Source of the DNA: Calendula officinalis
Taxonomy: Eukaryota > Streptophyta > Magnoliopsida > Asterales > Asteraceae
Length of the DNA stretch: 64,000 nucleotides
Direction of reading: 5' to 3'
Assembly: GCA_963853835.1 (NCBI GenBank)
Contig: OY970822.1
Location: 23,469,058-23,533,057 of the forward strand
Within the stretch, counting starts at the first letter, position 1. The number at the start of each line of letters is the position of its first letter. A program made the position numbers and the translations under genes. The notes under the pieces were generated by a model. That model had not been told where the DNA came from and did no database searches. It saw only the letters and a list, made by a program, of their open reading frames with translations. Shown here piece after piece: positions 1 through 10,902 of the stretch.

Positions 1-2
1 AA

Positions 3-2735
3 TTTAAGTTTTCGGGCAAGGAAACCCCTCTGTTTCCTAACATGATCCAAGATCACACACAAACTGGAGAGGGTTCAATCATTGCTACAACCCAAATTGA
101 ACCTCAACCCACTCCATCACCCCCAAATACAGCCCAAACACCACCCCAAACAGCCACTCAATCACCCAACTTAGAAGTCCTGAATGTGTCCCAGGAACTT
201 GATATAACTCTGCAGAGTGCTACTCTTCACTCTGTGGAAGACCTACCAGACAAAACCAAAAACATTTCCTCAATTTATAAAAGAAAGAAACTTTCTTCAA
301 AGGACACCAGGGGACAAATAGAGTCACACCCCAGGCTCAAAGAGTTGTCCTCCAAGGAGGAGAGAGGACATGAGGGGAGGGCTTTCACTACTGATGCCCC
401 AAAGGTGGGTGCACAGGATAGTGAAAACATCTTTAGGACCCAAACCTCGGCAACTTTGAGTGATGACTCTTTTGAGGAATTACTCAAAGGACCCCGGTGC
501 CAAGAAACCACAAGGGGGGGCATCTCTGCTTCTTCTAGGAAGAAGAGGATGTCTAAAAGACCCAATGAATCACCAAGAAGTGATGAGGGCAGAAGTATTG
601 ATTTGACGGATAGGATGGAAAACCTTCAAACCAAAGTACCAGTTAGTGAGCCCGATGATCTTGCTAGATGGAGTGAGGGCAGTATTAAAATCCAACAATT
701 GACGGCTAAAGTGGATTCCTTGGAATCCACTGTACAAGATTGTCTTTATTATCAAACAAATCAAGGAAAAACTATGGCTGCTATGAAAAGAAATGTCAAT
801 ATCATCAACAAAAGAATGAGACAATATGAACTTAGGCTTCATCAACAATCAAAGCTTATCAGGAACTTGAAAAAGAGGATTGATGATAGTGAGGCTCCTC
901 CAGTTGAGCTCACTAAGGGGGAGAAGGATAACATACAGACAATGATTGATGAATCCATTGCAGCAGCAGCTTCCTCCCTCTTGAATTTAAAAGAAACAGA
1001 AGTTGATGAAGGCCCAGAGATGATGATTACAGAAGATGAGCCCATTACTACTGCTACAATGGAAGAACAAGTTGAAACAGAGATACCAGTAGTAACTCCT
1101 ACTACTGATGATATAGCAGTAGTAAGTCAAGAAGAGGAATTAACTGCACTAAACACTACTGATGCCCTATCAGTAGTAACTCATGAAGTAACACCAGTAA
1201 TAACCACCTTGGTTACTACTGAAGAAGAAATTCCTGAATTTCCTGAACTCATTGATGCTAGAAGACATGTCATCATTACCAAACCACCAACTCCTACTCA
1301 ACCACTTATCATACCTGACATTGATGATAATGTGAATTGGTTTGAGGTAGATGAATGTACCCTTCCTCCTCACCCAAAAATATTACCAGAAGAAGATCTA
1401 AAATTGTTTTATCCAAAGTTACTAATGACTGGTATTCCTGACATGAAATACACTCCACCTCCATCAATTTTGCCTGCTTGTGTTGGAAAGGGAAAAGAAA
1501 TATATGATGATGATTATCCAAACAGGGCATTAGGGCATCACATGGTCAACAAAATCAACCATGTTAGAAAAGAGAAACAATCAAGATGGAGGATAAAACA
1601 TAGAAGATTTCTGGAGAATGTAGCTATGTATCAAGCTATTGAAGAAAAGAAAAAGACAAAGAAAACTGAAAAACCTCAAAAGACTGAAATACCTGAGTTA
1701 ATGAAAGATGGTCAGATTGAAGCTCAATTGGCAGAATTTCGAAGATACAGAAAAGTAGAAGAGGAACATCTTGATTTGCTTGAAGAGCTAGTAGCTGAAA
1801 GCAAAAGAACTAAAAGTCCCTTAACAGATGATGTGTTTGAACAAAAAGCACTTATGATTGACTTTCTGAAGTCAAAAGGGCACAGTGCAAAATCTTTTGG
1901 CAGAATGAAGATGGTTACTATTATAGACAAATACTGTACTGCCAAGAAGAAAGATTTAATTGAACAAGAGGCTGAAGAAGAAAAGAAATTGAAAGCAGCA
2001 AAAACCTTAATCCCAATAAGTCCAAATTTAATTAAAGATAATAGTGTGTCTACTATTGGTGAATCCTCATCTCCCCAGACAAAGAAAAGAAAGAATGAAG
2101 CTCAAGAACAGAGTTTTCAAAAGAAAGCAAAACAAGAAAAAATTATACCTGTTCTTGAAGTACCTGTTGCTCCACTTCAAAATAACTCAATACTAAACTG
2201 GAAAGTCTTGCCCAATAATGCTCTATTAGTTGTAAGGGAAGACAAAATCATTCAAAAGTTTACTGGATGGCTACCTTTGATCAGATCCTGTACAAGAAGT
2301 GATGTGATTAAACTTCTGATCATTGGAAAACCAAGAATGTCAAAGAAATCTTGGAGAGAATCTGGAGCTGGATACTTAACAAGAATGATTGATGCAGCTT
2401 TTTATCCAGATAACTATCCAGAGTTATTTACAAATCCAGAAAATGTGTATGCATGGAATGTTCTCCCAACTTGCAATATGTATTTCTTTGAAAGATCAAG
2501 TAAAAATTGTGAGTTGTACTTATATGAAAGAGAATATCCTCACTCAGAAAAGGAAATGTATCAGATATTCATCAACACTCTAATGAAGCCCTTTGATGCT
2601 GTTATGTTCCAGAATAAATTGAATTATTTTATCAAGAAGAACAGCAAATACATAATTGAACAAAGACTTCAACAAAATCAAAGAACATTAGAAAGAAGAA
2701 AGAAAGAAGAAGAAGAACAGAAGAAACTTGATTGA
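3..2735 (+). CDS. Extra 3' ORF of a Copia LTR retrotransposon (partial, open at the left edge)
   Basis: The reading frame is already open at base 3; the first ATG is at 42, so the true start probably lies outside the window. About 897 codons follow to a TGA that sits 22 bases before a polypurine tract and an LTR, so this is the last ORF of a Copia element, downstream of where pol would end. The protein has a Pro/Thr/Ser/Gln-rich N-terminus, a lysine- and glutamate-rich coiled-coil stretch around residues 220-285, a Thr/Val/Glu-rich low-complexity part around residues 330-400, and a basic, charged C-terminus. I recognise the general pattern from Asteraceae Copia polyproteins, which often carry such an extension after RNase H. 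Its function is unknown. I see no transmembrane segment or catalytic motif, so I do not call it an envelope. The long uninterrupted frame suggests recent activity. Confidence 0.75.
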   Translation, partial: FKFSGKETPLFPNMIQDHTQTGEGSIIATTQIEPQPTPSPPNTAQTPPQTATQSPNLEVLNVSQELDITLQSATLHSVEDLPDKTKNISSIYKRKKLSSKDTRGQIESHPRLKELSSKEERGHEGRAFTTDAPKVGAQDSENIFRTQTSATLSDDSFEELLKGPRCQETTRGGISASSRKKRMSKRPNESPRSDEGRSIDLTDRMENLQTKVPVSEPDDLARWSEGSIKIQQLTAKVDSLESTVQDCLYYQTNQGKTMAAMKRNVNIINKRMRQYELRLHQQSKLIRNLKKRIDDSEAPPVELTKGEKDNIQTMIDESIAAAASSLLNLKETEVDEGPEMMITEDEPITTATMEEQVETEIPVVTPTTDDIAVVSQEEELTALNTTDALSVVTHEVTPVITTLVTTEEEIPEFPELIDARRHVIITKPPTPTQPLIIPDIDDNVNWFEVDECTLPPHPKILPEEDLKLFYPKLLMTGIPDMKYTPPPSILPACVGKGKEIYDDDYPNRALGHHMVNKINHVRKEKQSRWRIKHRRFLENVAMYQAIEEKKKTKKTEKPQKTEIPELMKDGQIEAQLAEFRRYRKVEEEHLDLLEELVAESKRTKSPLTDDVFEQKALMIDFLKSKGHSAKSFGRMKMVTIIDKYCTAKKKDLIEQEAEEEKKLKAAKTLIPISPNLIKDNSVSTIGESSSPQTKKRKNEAQEQSFQKKAKQEKIIPVLEVPVAPLQNNSILNWKVLPNNALLVVREDKIIQKFTGWLPLIRSCTRSDVIKLLIIGKPRMSKKSWRESGAGYLTRMIDAAFYPDNYPELFTNPENVYAWNVLPTCNMYFFERSSKNCELYLYEREYPHSEKEMYQIFINTLMKPFDAVMFQNKLNYFIKKNSKYIIEQRLQQNQRTLERRKKEEEEQKKLD

Positions 2736-2767
2736 TTAAAACATAATCAATAAGTTTAGGGGGAGAT

Positions 2768-3386
2768 TGTTGGAGCAAATCACAGATCAACTTAGTACTG
2801 ATGCTGCAGTTGGTGATAATTATGTTTATTACTGATGGGGCAGAACATGTTACTACTGATGAAGTTGATACTGGTGTATACTATAACTAAAGTTACTACT
2901 GATCAATGCTTATTGAAGATACTACTGATCATTGTAGTTACTACTGACGATGTATCTGGACTTACTACTGATCACCAAGTTTACTACTGATCTTCATATT
3001 TACTACTGGTGATAAGTTTTACTACTGACAACGCATATTTGGAACAAATCAAGTCCGAGATCTTCGCAGAGATAGTTATAGAATGTAAATCAATGTATAT
3101 CGTTTATAATTAGATGTAAATCGTATCCTAGAATAACTAGGGTAAATAGTTTAGCTTCAAGGACTATTATATATAGTTCCTTACGAATTGTAAACGTACG
3201 TGTGTATTGTTAACTCGATAATATACATTGAAGCTTTTTGTGAAACTGTGTTCTTAATATTCTTACATATTGTTCTTACAGTTCATCGTTCGTAATACAT
3301 TGATATAGTGTTGATCCGCTGCAACTTCTATCATCAATTAGATCTAAGGTGTTTATTAACTTGTCTATAGTTAATCGATTCTGACA
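2768..3386 (+). repeat. 3' LTR of the Copia element, with adjoining polypurine tract
   Basis: An AGGGGGAGA polypurine tract (2758-2766) is followed directly by TGTTGG, the usual start of plant Copia LTRs. The proposed end is the TGACA at 3382-3386, giving about 619 bp. A TATATATA box at 3168-3175 is a plausible LTR promoter. The 5' LTR and target duplication lie outside the window, so the right boundary is uncertain by a few bases. Confidence 0.65.
2787..3030 (+). repeat. Degenerate ACTACTGAT repeat cluster in the LTR U3
   Basis: The 9-mer ACTACTGAT and near variants recur about eight times with irregular spacing in the first third of the LTR. The same motif and its reverse complement ATCAGTAGT also recur in the upstream ORF around 1040-1230. 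It may be a repeated regulatory site or a slippage product. Confidence 0.6.
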
Positions 3387-4446
3387 CGACTCCCATCAAA
3401 ATCCTTTCTTCCCAAAAATTTATCAAATTGTTGACAATCCATTGCTTGTCGCTTACATCCGATAACAACTTCATCGTCGTTCAGCCTTTCGATTTCTCTA
3501 AAGTCTCATTGTCTCTTACCTGCATACTTTAAGCACAACAATTTATCTAGTTTCGTTCGTCAGTTAAACACTTATGTAAGCATTCAGTTCTTGATAGTTG
3601 GTTTTTTTGTTCGATTCGTGTTTAATTTGAATAATTGGTTTTAAATTTAGATTTTTGACGGACATTAGGTTTTCCGGAGAGTGGATCCTCATCTATGGGA
3701 GTTTGCGAGCGAGTAGTTTCTGAAAGGATAGGCGCATTTACTGAAGAATATAGGGAGGTAGAAACTGTGTGAAGAAGATGATGGCGTGGCGATGACAATG
3801 GAGATTGCTAGATTAAAAAAAGAACCAAAAGCCTTTGGGAAGAAAGAGATTAAAGAACATAAAGCTTTTTGGGATGACAATGGAGATGGCAGTGGGAGTT
3901 GCCAGCAATCTTCAAGGACTGCGTATTCTGTTTTTGGGTTACATAAGATTTGGGAAGAAAAGATCTTGATGGGAGGTGGGTAAAATGCAATATTTGATGA
4001 ACCGATAAAACAATAGAAAGGGCATAATTGTCATTCAACATGAAATTCTCCACCAATTGTCATGTTCCAATGGTCAAAAATACATACGCTCTTCCCTCAG
4101 CCTTCAATTTCAAGAACAACCATACATTGATTTCAAAAATAACCACCATACATTGTTAGTTAGTTGTGAAAAAAACCCACCAAAATTCTGGGTAGATAGA
4201 TTGTTTCGCTGACAAAGATGGCGACGAAGGATGGAGGAGGGTCGACGGAAAGTGGAGGAGATAGGGGAATGGAGGAGAAGGTCGTCGGTAGGCCGATATT
4301 TAAAAATTCTATAAAAAGTGAAAATAGTCATCTTTTAAATGGTAACAACATATGACCATATTCACCAAGATCTTAATTCAAATCACATGCTACCTTTTGT
4401 CATAAAAATAATCGTATAAAAAGAACCATAAAAATATCCAAGGAAG
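3387..4446. other. Gene-free stretch upstream of the sugar transporter
   Basis: No convincing ORF or repeat is visible. A TATAAAAAG motif at 4415 lies only about 30 bases before the transporter start codon, so it is a weak promoter candidate; the true 5' UTR and promoter could be further upstream. Confidence 0.4.
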
Positions 4447-6167
4447 ATGGAAGGGGGATCCTTTGCACCATCAGGAGTGGCAAAGGAAAGAGCAGATGAG
4501 TATCAAGGGAATGTTACAACTTATGTTATCATCGCTTGCATTGTCGCTGCTATTGGAGGGTCTCTCTTCGGCTATGATATTGGAATTTCGGGTAATTCCA
4601 TCAGAATACTTGTATTTATCTTTTTTCCGCAAGTTTAGGTGAACTTTTTTGCCAGATACATGTGTTTTTATGCATAAAACCTCAAACATTGTATTTATAA
4701 ATTATGTGGTTACAAAAATTAACCAGGAGGGGTGACATCCATGGATGCATTCCTTAGAGAATTCTTCCCCTCGGTGTATGAAAAGAAGTTACGAACACAG
4801 GAAGACAACTACTGCAAGTTCAATGACCAAGGGCTTGCAGCATTCACCTCATCTCTATATTTGGCTGGCTTGGTTGCAACACTGTTTGCAACTCCCGTCA
4901 CACAAAATTATGGCCGTCGGATCAGCATAATTTGTGGTGGGATCAGTTTTCTTATTGGTGCATCGATCAATGCTGCAGCAGTTAGTTTAGCAATGCTTAT
5001 TACAGGACGAATAATGCTCGGTGTTGGTGTCGGCTTCGGTAATCAGGTACTTTGCTCCTTGATCAATTTAATGCATACTATACTTGCATTTTTAACAATG
5101 TTGCTACTTTTTTGAAGGCAATTCCACTGTATTTATCCGAAATGGCACCAACGCATCTGAGAGGAGGTTTAAACATGATGTTCCAATTAGCAACCACTCT
5201 TGGAATCTTCTCAGCAAACATGATCAACTATGGAACAACTAAAATTGACCAATGGGATTGGCGGTTTTGTCTAGGGCTAGCTGCTATACCAGCACTTTTC
5301 ATGACTTTGGGTGGCATACTTCTTCCCGAGACCCCAAACAGCTTAATCCAACAAGGATTAAAGGAAAACGGGAGGAAAGTTCTAGAAAGAATCCGTGGTA
5401 CCCAAAATGTGGATGCTGAGTTTGAAGACATGGTTGATGCAAGTGTGTTGGCTAACTCAATCAAGCATCCTTTCAGGAACCTTTTGGAAAAGAAAAATAG
5501 ACCGCAGTTAGTGGTGGCGGTTTTTATGCCAATGTTTCAAATTCTCACTGGGATTAATTCTATTTTATTTTATGCCCCGATATTATTTCAAAGTATGGGT
5601 TTTAGAGGAAATGCGTCTCTTTACTCGTCTGCTTTGACTGGAGCAGTTCTTGCTCTTTCTACTGTCGTATCTATTGCAACGGTTGATAAATTGGGTAGAA
5701 GAGTTTTGCTGATTGGTGGAGGCATTCAAATGATCATTTGTCAGGTGATTGTGGGCACAATATTAGGGCTTAAATTTGGCGATGATGAAGAACTTTCAGA
5801 GGGCTATTCAATCATGGTAGTGGTTGTGATTTGTCTGTTTGTGGGGGCGTATGGGTGGTCGTGGGGCCCACTTGGTTGGACAGTGCCTAGTGAGATATTC
5901 CCATTGGAAACACGGTCAGCAGGTCAAAGCATTACTGTTGCGGTCAACCTTTTCTTCACATTCGTGATTGCACAAACTTTCCTCTCCCTCCTTTGTGGTT
6001 TGAAGTTCGGACTGTTCTTGTTTTTTGCTGGATGGATTACGGTAATGACGGTTTTTGTGTACGTTTTCCTACCAGAAACAAAAGGTGTCCCGATTGAAGA
6101 AATGGTGCTGATTTGGCAACGGCATTGGTTTTGGAAGAAAATCATATCAGAGGAAGAGGCAAAGTAA
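4447..6167 (+). CDS. STP-family sugar transport protein (hexose/H+ symporter)
   Basis: Three exons (4447-4591, 4727-5046, 5118-6167) with GT-AG introns of 135 and 71 bp join into a 504-residue protein, the usual STP length. Both introns sit where STP genes usually carry them, after SGG and after FGNQ. It is a 12-helix major facilitator protein of the plasma membrane expected to import monosaccharides with protons. Visible hallmarks are the FGYD motif with Asp44 (proton donor in STP10), GRR after helix 2, PLYLSEMAP, RGTQN, GWTVPSE and LPETKG near the C-terminus. Cys78 (YCKF) and the Cys in LLCGLKFG match the pair that forms the lid disulfide in STP10. Two positions that contact sugar in STP10 are changed: Q296 is Ile297 here and N332 is Leu333, so the substrate may differ from glucose. 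I cannot assign an STP number. Confidence 0.93.
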
Positions 6168-8605
6168 TTCATTAGTATTGCCACATGTTGTATTCATTTT
6201 AATTAGATTTTGTTTGTTGTGAATTTAGATAGTTAAATTTGCAGGAAACAGGTGGTACTGACTCATATTGATATTTTCCAGCAAATCGTAAATGTTGATA
6301 CACATATTAATGTGTCACACGCATCCGGATCCTTTGGGTGAAGCAGAGGTGGTAATGAGATAGAGGGCTTGTTATAAATAAGTTCCGAGGGTCGGGTATG
6401 ATTCTTTCATCAGCAAGTATTACTTCATTGGCATAAGTCGTGTGAGCATGCAGTCATTGTGAGTGCTCTAATGTAGACAGATTCCTTAAAACTATAGTTT
6501 CAGAAGATTGATCAAATCTCTATTGATCAAGAACAAATAGCTCATTAACTAGCACATTAATATCAACAATATCTCATTCACTTCAGGTTTTAGGTCCCAC
6601 ATTATAAAACATACACACGCATGTTTTATTTGAGATAAATGTGGTATTTCAACCGTATTCTTATGTATTTTCATTTTGTGATTAATATACTTTACCTGGG
6701 TGATATTTTTTACTAAGAAAAAAATCGTCGCTCTTCAGGTAGCCAACCGACATAACCGTTGGTGGTGGTATTAGGAACTTTGTTATTTTTCTCTCTCCCT
6801 CAAGGTAATAGTGTTCTTGTTATATATGTTGATATGAAACAATAGAATAGAAAGGTAATGGAATCTTTTAAGTAACATATAATGAAAGTAATGCGGATCT
6901 ACATATATTATTGCCAATATGTAGGATATGTTCGGTTGCTTAAATGAGCATTGCACGTCTAGCTGATTATACAAGTCCTTTTTCCCTAGACATATAAAGA
7001 AGCTCGATCGCCGGTTAATTAGGTAACGATATAAGCCAGCTCATAGTCATATGGTTTGCTGTATAGCCTACAAATTTTGATCCAGTTTGTGTATACCGAT
7101 GTGGTACAAACGCGTTCCATGTAGTCATGTACGCCCTGGTTCGCGATTGGTATAGGGACAAATTGGCGATCCAGTAGAACTATTTTAACGGTCAAATCTA
7201 GAGTAATTTAAACTTTGATCGCATGCATTATAGAAGTATCACTATTGCATTACATGGTATCATTGAACAACGCAGTAAATCATTATGACATATTTTCTTC
7301 TTTCTTGTGTTAGACATGATTTGCTTATAACGGCCGAATATAGTTGAATAATGTAAAAGTTATCATTTTATTGATATTTTTAATACAGACAACTTTTACA
7401 CGATAAATCATTGTAGTTTGACACTTGTTATTTTTAGAAAGACAAATATTACAAGCTAGCTAATATGAAATTTTTGTGTGGGTTAAAATAAGAATAACAA
7501 AAAGGTTAAAAAATACAAAATTAACTTTAATTCACATTTATTATATTTGTCTAGAGCTGAATGGCAAGATTTATATATAAATAAACAAATGAGATGACAT
7601 ATAATTAAAAGTTAACTTTGTAATTTTTAAACTTTTTCTTTTCATATTTTGAATATTTACTAACATTCACATATAAATGAAATAATATAACATGGGGTTC
7701 TATAACCTTTGTAATTCTTAGCAAAAATAAGCTTATTACATGAACCTATACATGAAATAGTTTTTTTACCCGACTTTTGAATTTCAGTTAACTAACGAAA
7801 AATGCCAAAACATGTGAGAGCATTTTGGTCATTTTCCCCATACTTCATCTTCTCTAAAAACTCACATGCTATCACATGTTATATTGTACAAGTTTTCTTT
7901 GCATTTCATCTTCTTCAAGGGGATTTTACAAGTAGGGTACAAGAAGTGGATTCTACAACTTATACAGGAATCTTAAAAAAGAGATTTTATAACTTATTCA
8001 CAAACACATATTTTGAAAAAAAGATATTATTATTATTAGTAGTAATAGTACATTTAACATCTTGTATGAATAGTGGTTTTTGTCTTATACGGCATTTTTT
8101 TATATAGTTGCTGTAAAAGGAAAACTTAACATAATTTGGGGTCCCCATTGGTTTTTCAAACTTAATTAAGGTGCCCACCCCTTAGTCGACCAGGGTTCAA
8201 GTCCCATTGTCTCCTTTTTTTCTTAATTCATAACATAGGCAACATCATTTTTCAGTATTGACAATTTTTAAGTAGGGAAGTTGATTTCTAACAGAGAGGA
8301 AAATGGTTCGGGTCTGTTTTGCATGCCTCAATTTTTAATTTTTTTTTTTTTTTTAAAAACTTAGCAATCTTTTTTGACTTTTTAAGAATTTCCTTTTTAA
8401 TTATTTTTTAGTTTTAACAACATGAATAATTTTACTTTTAACACTCCGACATACCTCTTAACCCATTCTCATGTGATTTTTGGTCATACCTCTCACACAA
8501 TTACGCAACTATCTTCTATTTAGCTAATAAATTTGCTTAGATAAATTTAGCATATTCATGTACTTTATTGTAATTTGGGTATAGTGTTTTTGGTTCCACC
8601 TCTTA
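6168..8605. other. AT-rich intergenic region
   Basis: No gene recognised. A tRNA-like box B (GGTTCAAGTCCC, about 8193) next to a pyrimidine-rich tract may be an old SINE relic, but no clear box A or tail is visible. The segment around 8489-8600 is repeated at 9256-9370. Confidence 0.4.
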
Positions 8606-9256
8606 GAGCATCTCCAACCATAAACTCTATCTAAGTCACTCTATCTCTATATTTAGTGGGTTCATTAACTCTAAACAAAACGTCAACTCCAACCATAAAC
8701 TCTATCCATCCCTTTAAAATTAGTGGGACTCATAACAATTACTCCCTCCGTCCCTAAATAAAGTTCCCATTTGTGTTGGGCACAACATTTTAGGAGATAG
8801 TTAGTGGTGGGGTATTTGGTATTACTTTTGAATAAAATATAAGGTTTGATTGGAGAGAGAAAGTGTTTTAAGAGATAGTTAGTGGTGAAAGTATTGGTAA
8901 TAATATTATTATATTAAGTGGGTCCCTTAAGTTTTAGAAATGAGAACTTTATTTAGGGACAAAACTTGAAGGTGAAATGGGAACTTTATTTAGGGACGGA
9001 GGGAGTATATTTTTAATTTATTTATTTTACATTACAAGCTTGCAAACACAAAACAAAATCAATTAAATAGAAATAAATATTAGATAATTAAATAGAAGTG
9101 GTGGGGTCCATTGATAGAGGGGGCATTCTCTCACTTCAAATATAGAGTGAGCTTTTCTCTCACTCTATATTTAGAGTGAGAAATAGAGTTGAATTGGAGG
9201 AGAAAAACTTTAAATATAGAGATAAAGGGGATGATAGAGGTTGGTTGGAGATGCTC
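8606..9256. mobile_element. MITE with GAGCATCTCCAACC terminal inverted repeats
   Basis: The left end GAGCATCTCCAACCA is matched by its reverse complement at the right end (TGGTTGGAGATGCTC). Subterminal sequence is also inverted (ATAAACTCTAT against ATAGAG). Flanking trinucleotides are TTA on the left and TCA on the right, consistent with a PIF/Harbinger-type TTA duplication with one change. No coding capacity. A Stowaway element is nested inside. Confidence 0.75.
8742..9005. mobile_element. Stowaway MITE (Tc1/mariner) nested in another MITE
   Basis: Perfect CTCCCTCCGTCCCTAAATAA terminal inverted repeats with TA target duplications at 8740-8741 and 9006-9007, the classic Stowaway signature. 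The element is 264 bp with no coding capacity. Confidence 0.92.
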
Positions 9257-9259
9257 TCA

Positions 9260-9980
9260 CACAGGTACACAACTATCTTCTATTTAGTTGTTTGAAATTA
9301 ATAATTTTGCTAAATTAATTTAGCATATTCATGTACTATTTTATTGTATTTTGGGTATGGTATGAACACCACTAAACATCTTTTTGGTATCATATGAAAA
9401 TCCCCGCGGCAACGCGCTAAAGCCCACTTGTTCATCAAACAACCAGCGATATCTTCATCAAAAAAAGACGGTAACCGTCGACGCCGACACTAACCGGCAA
9501 TCCCTTCACCATCATCGCCGCCGGCAATCCCTTCACCAACACCAACGCCGGCGACCTGAAATCAGATCTGGATCGAAGCTTTCGAACAGCTCACTTTGGA
9601 TCGAAGCTTTGGAACCCAGATCTGGATCAAATCTTTTGATGGTTCTGCTCTATTAGGTTTGATTTGTATGTAAAAATGTGTTGTTTTTTTTTTCAATTTT
9701 GAATTCTTGGTGGTGAAGGTGATAAGGTTATGGCATGTGAGAGTGAAATAGGTAACAGATAACTCAAACTCTATTTTCGAAAGTCAGATTACGCCAAGGA
9801 CTCAAGGGAGACGGAAAGAAAAGACCGAGTCCACCAATTTTTTAATTCCGACTGGATCAGCACATTAGATTGGACCGGATTCTACAACTGACCGAGTCAG
9901 ACGAAAACAAACGCTCAGATTCCGATCGAGTCCTGAATCTGAGTCTGGGTCTGAATCCTAACTTCAAATCAAACAGGCCC
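9260..9980. other. Intergenic stretch ending in a stray Harbinger terminus
   Basis: Bases 9256-9370 repeat 8489-8600 (shared stretches such as CAACTATCTTCTATTTAG). The last about 200 bases carry GAGTC/GGATT-like subterminal motifs and end in CAAATCAAACAGGCCC immediately before a TTA. That closely resembles the right terminus of the neighbouring Harbinger element, but I find no matching left end. No gene recognised. Confidence 0.5.
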
Positions 9981-10358
9981 TTAGGTCTCGTTTGATTAGT
10001 CGGATTGAGTTGGAATCGGATTGAGTCAGAATCGGATTAAGATCGAATCGAATTGAGTTCGAATCGGATTGAGTCCATGTGTTTGATTAAATTGATTCAT
10101 TCCAAAATAAAAGCTATATATTACAAATATTGGAAATTAAAGAATATAATTAATTTGAATAGCTAATCAAACACATCAAATATGTCTCCGTTTAAAACAT
10201 CAGGTGGTAAAAAAAATAATTTAAACCCATCAATTACCGCAAGATCCATACATAACATAATCTCCAACATCAATAACACACAACAAACGCTAAAACAATT
10301 CGCAAAAAATCAAACATATTACATAAATTTTTATATGATGATAACAAAAGATAATAAT

Positions 10359-10834
10359 CTAATGTGAACCACTTGAAAATAGTTGATTAGCAATCTGGTT
10401 ACGCAAACTAGTCATATATGTAACGCCTTCTGTACCCATTCCATGCCGTATGTTTTCGACATCACTTCCTTCTCCTTGCACGTCAGGATGAACCATAGTA
10501 TTCTCTTCAAAGTTCGGAAATAAGTCATCTTGAATATTATATTTCCGTATAAAATTATGCACCGCGACACAAGCAATAACTATGTCTTTTTGCACTGGAA
10601 AAGGATAAGGAGCCATTTGTTTTAAAATTGGGAATCTCGCGTTCAATACACCATAAGCACGCTCAATAACATTTCTAAGTTGTGCATGTGCATGATTATA
10701 CCTTTCTTCCTTAGTTAAAGCTCCGCGTCTTCGATAATCAGCTAACCAATACCTAGTATTGCGGTAGGGAGCCATAAATCCACGAGTGTTGGTATATGCG
10801 GCGTCGCAAAGGTAATACTTATCTGTAGATAAGT

Positions 10835-10902
<68 letters not shown>

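Noticed and set aside
9384..9656. Arg/Ser/His-rich 90-codon ORF
   Set aside because: Low complexity, no family resemblance, and it lies in a repeat-rich intergenic stretch.
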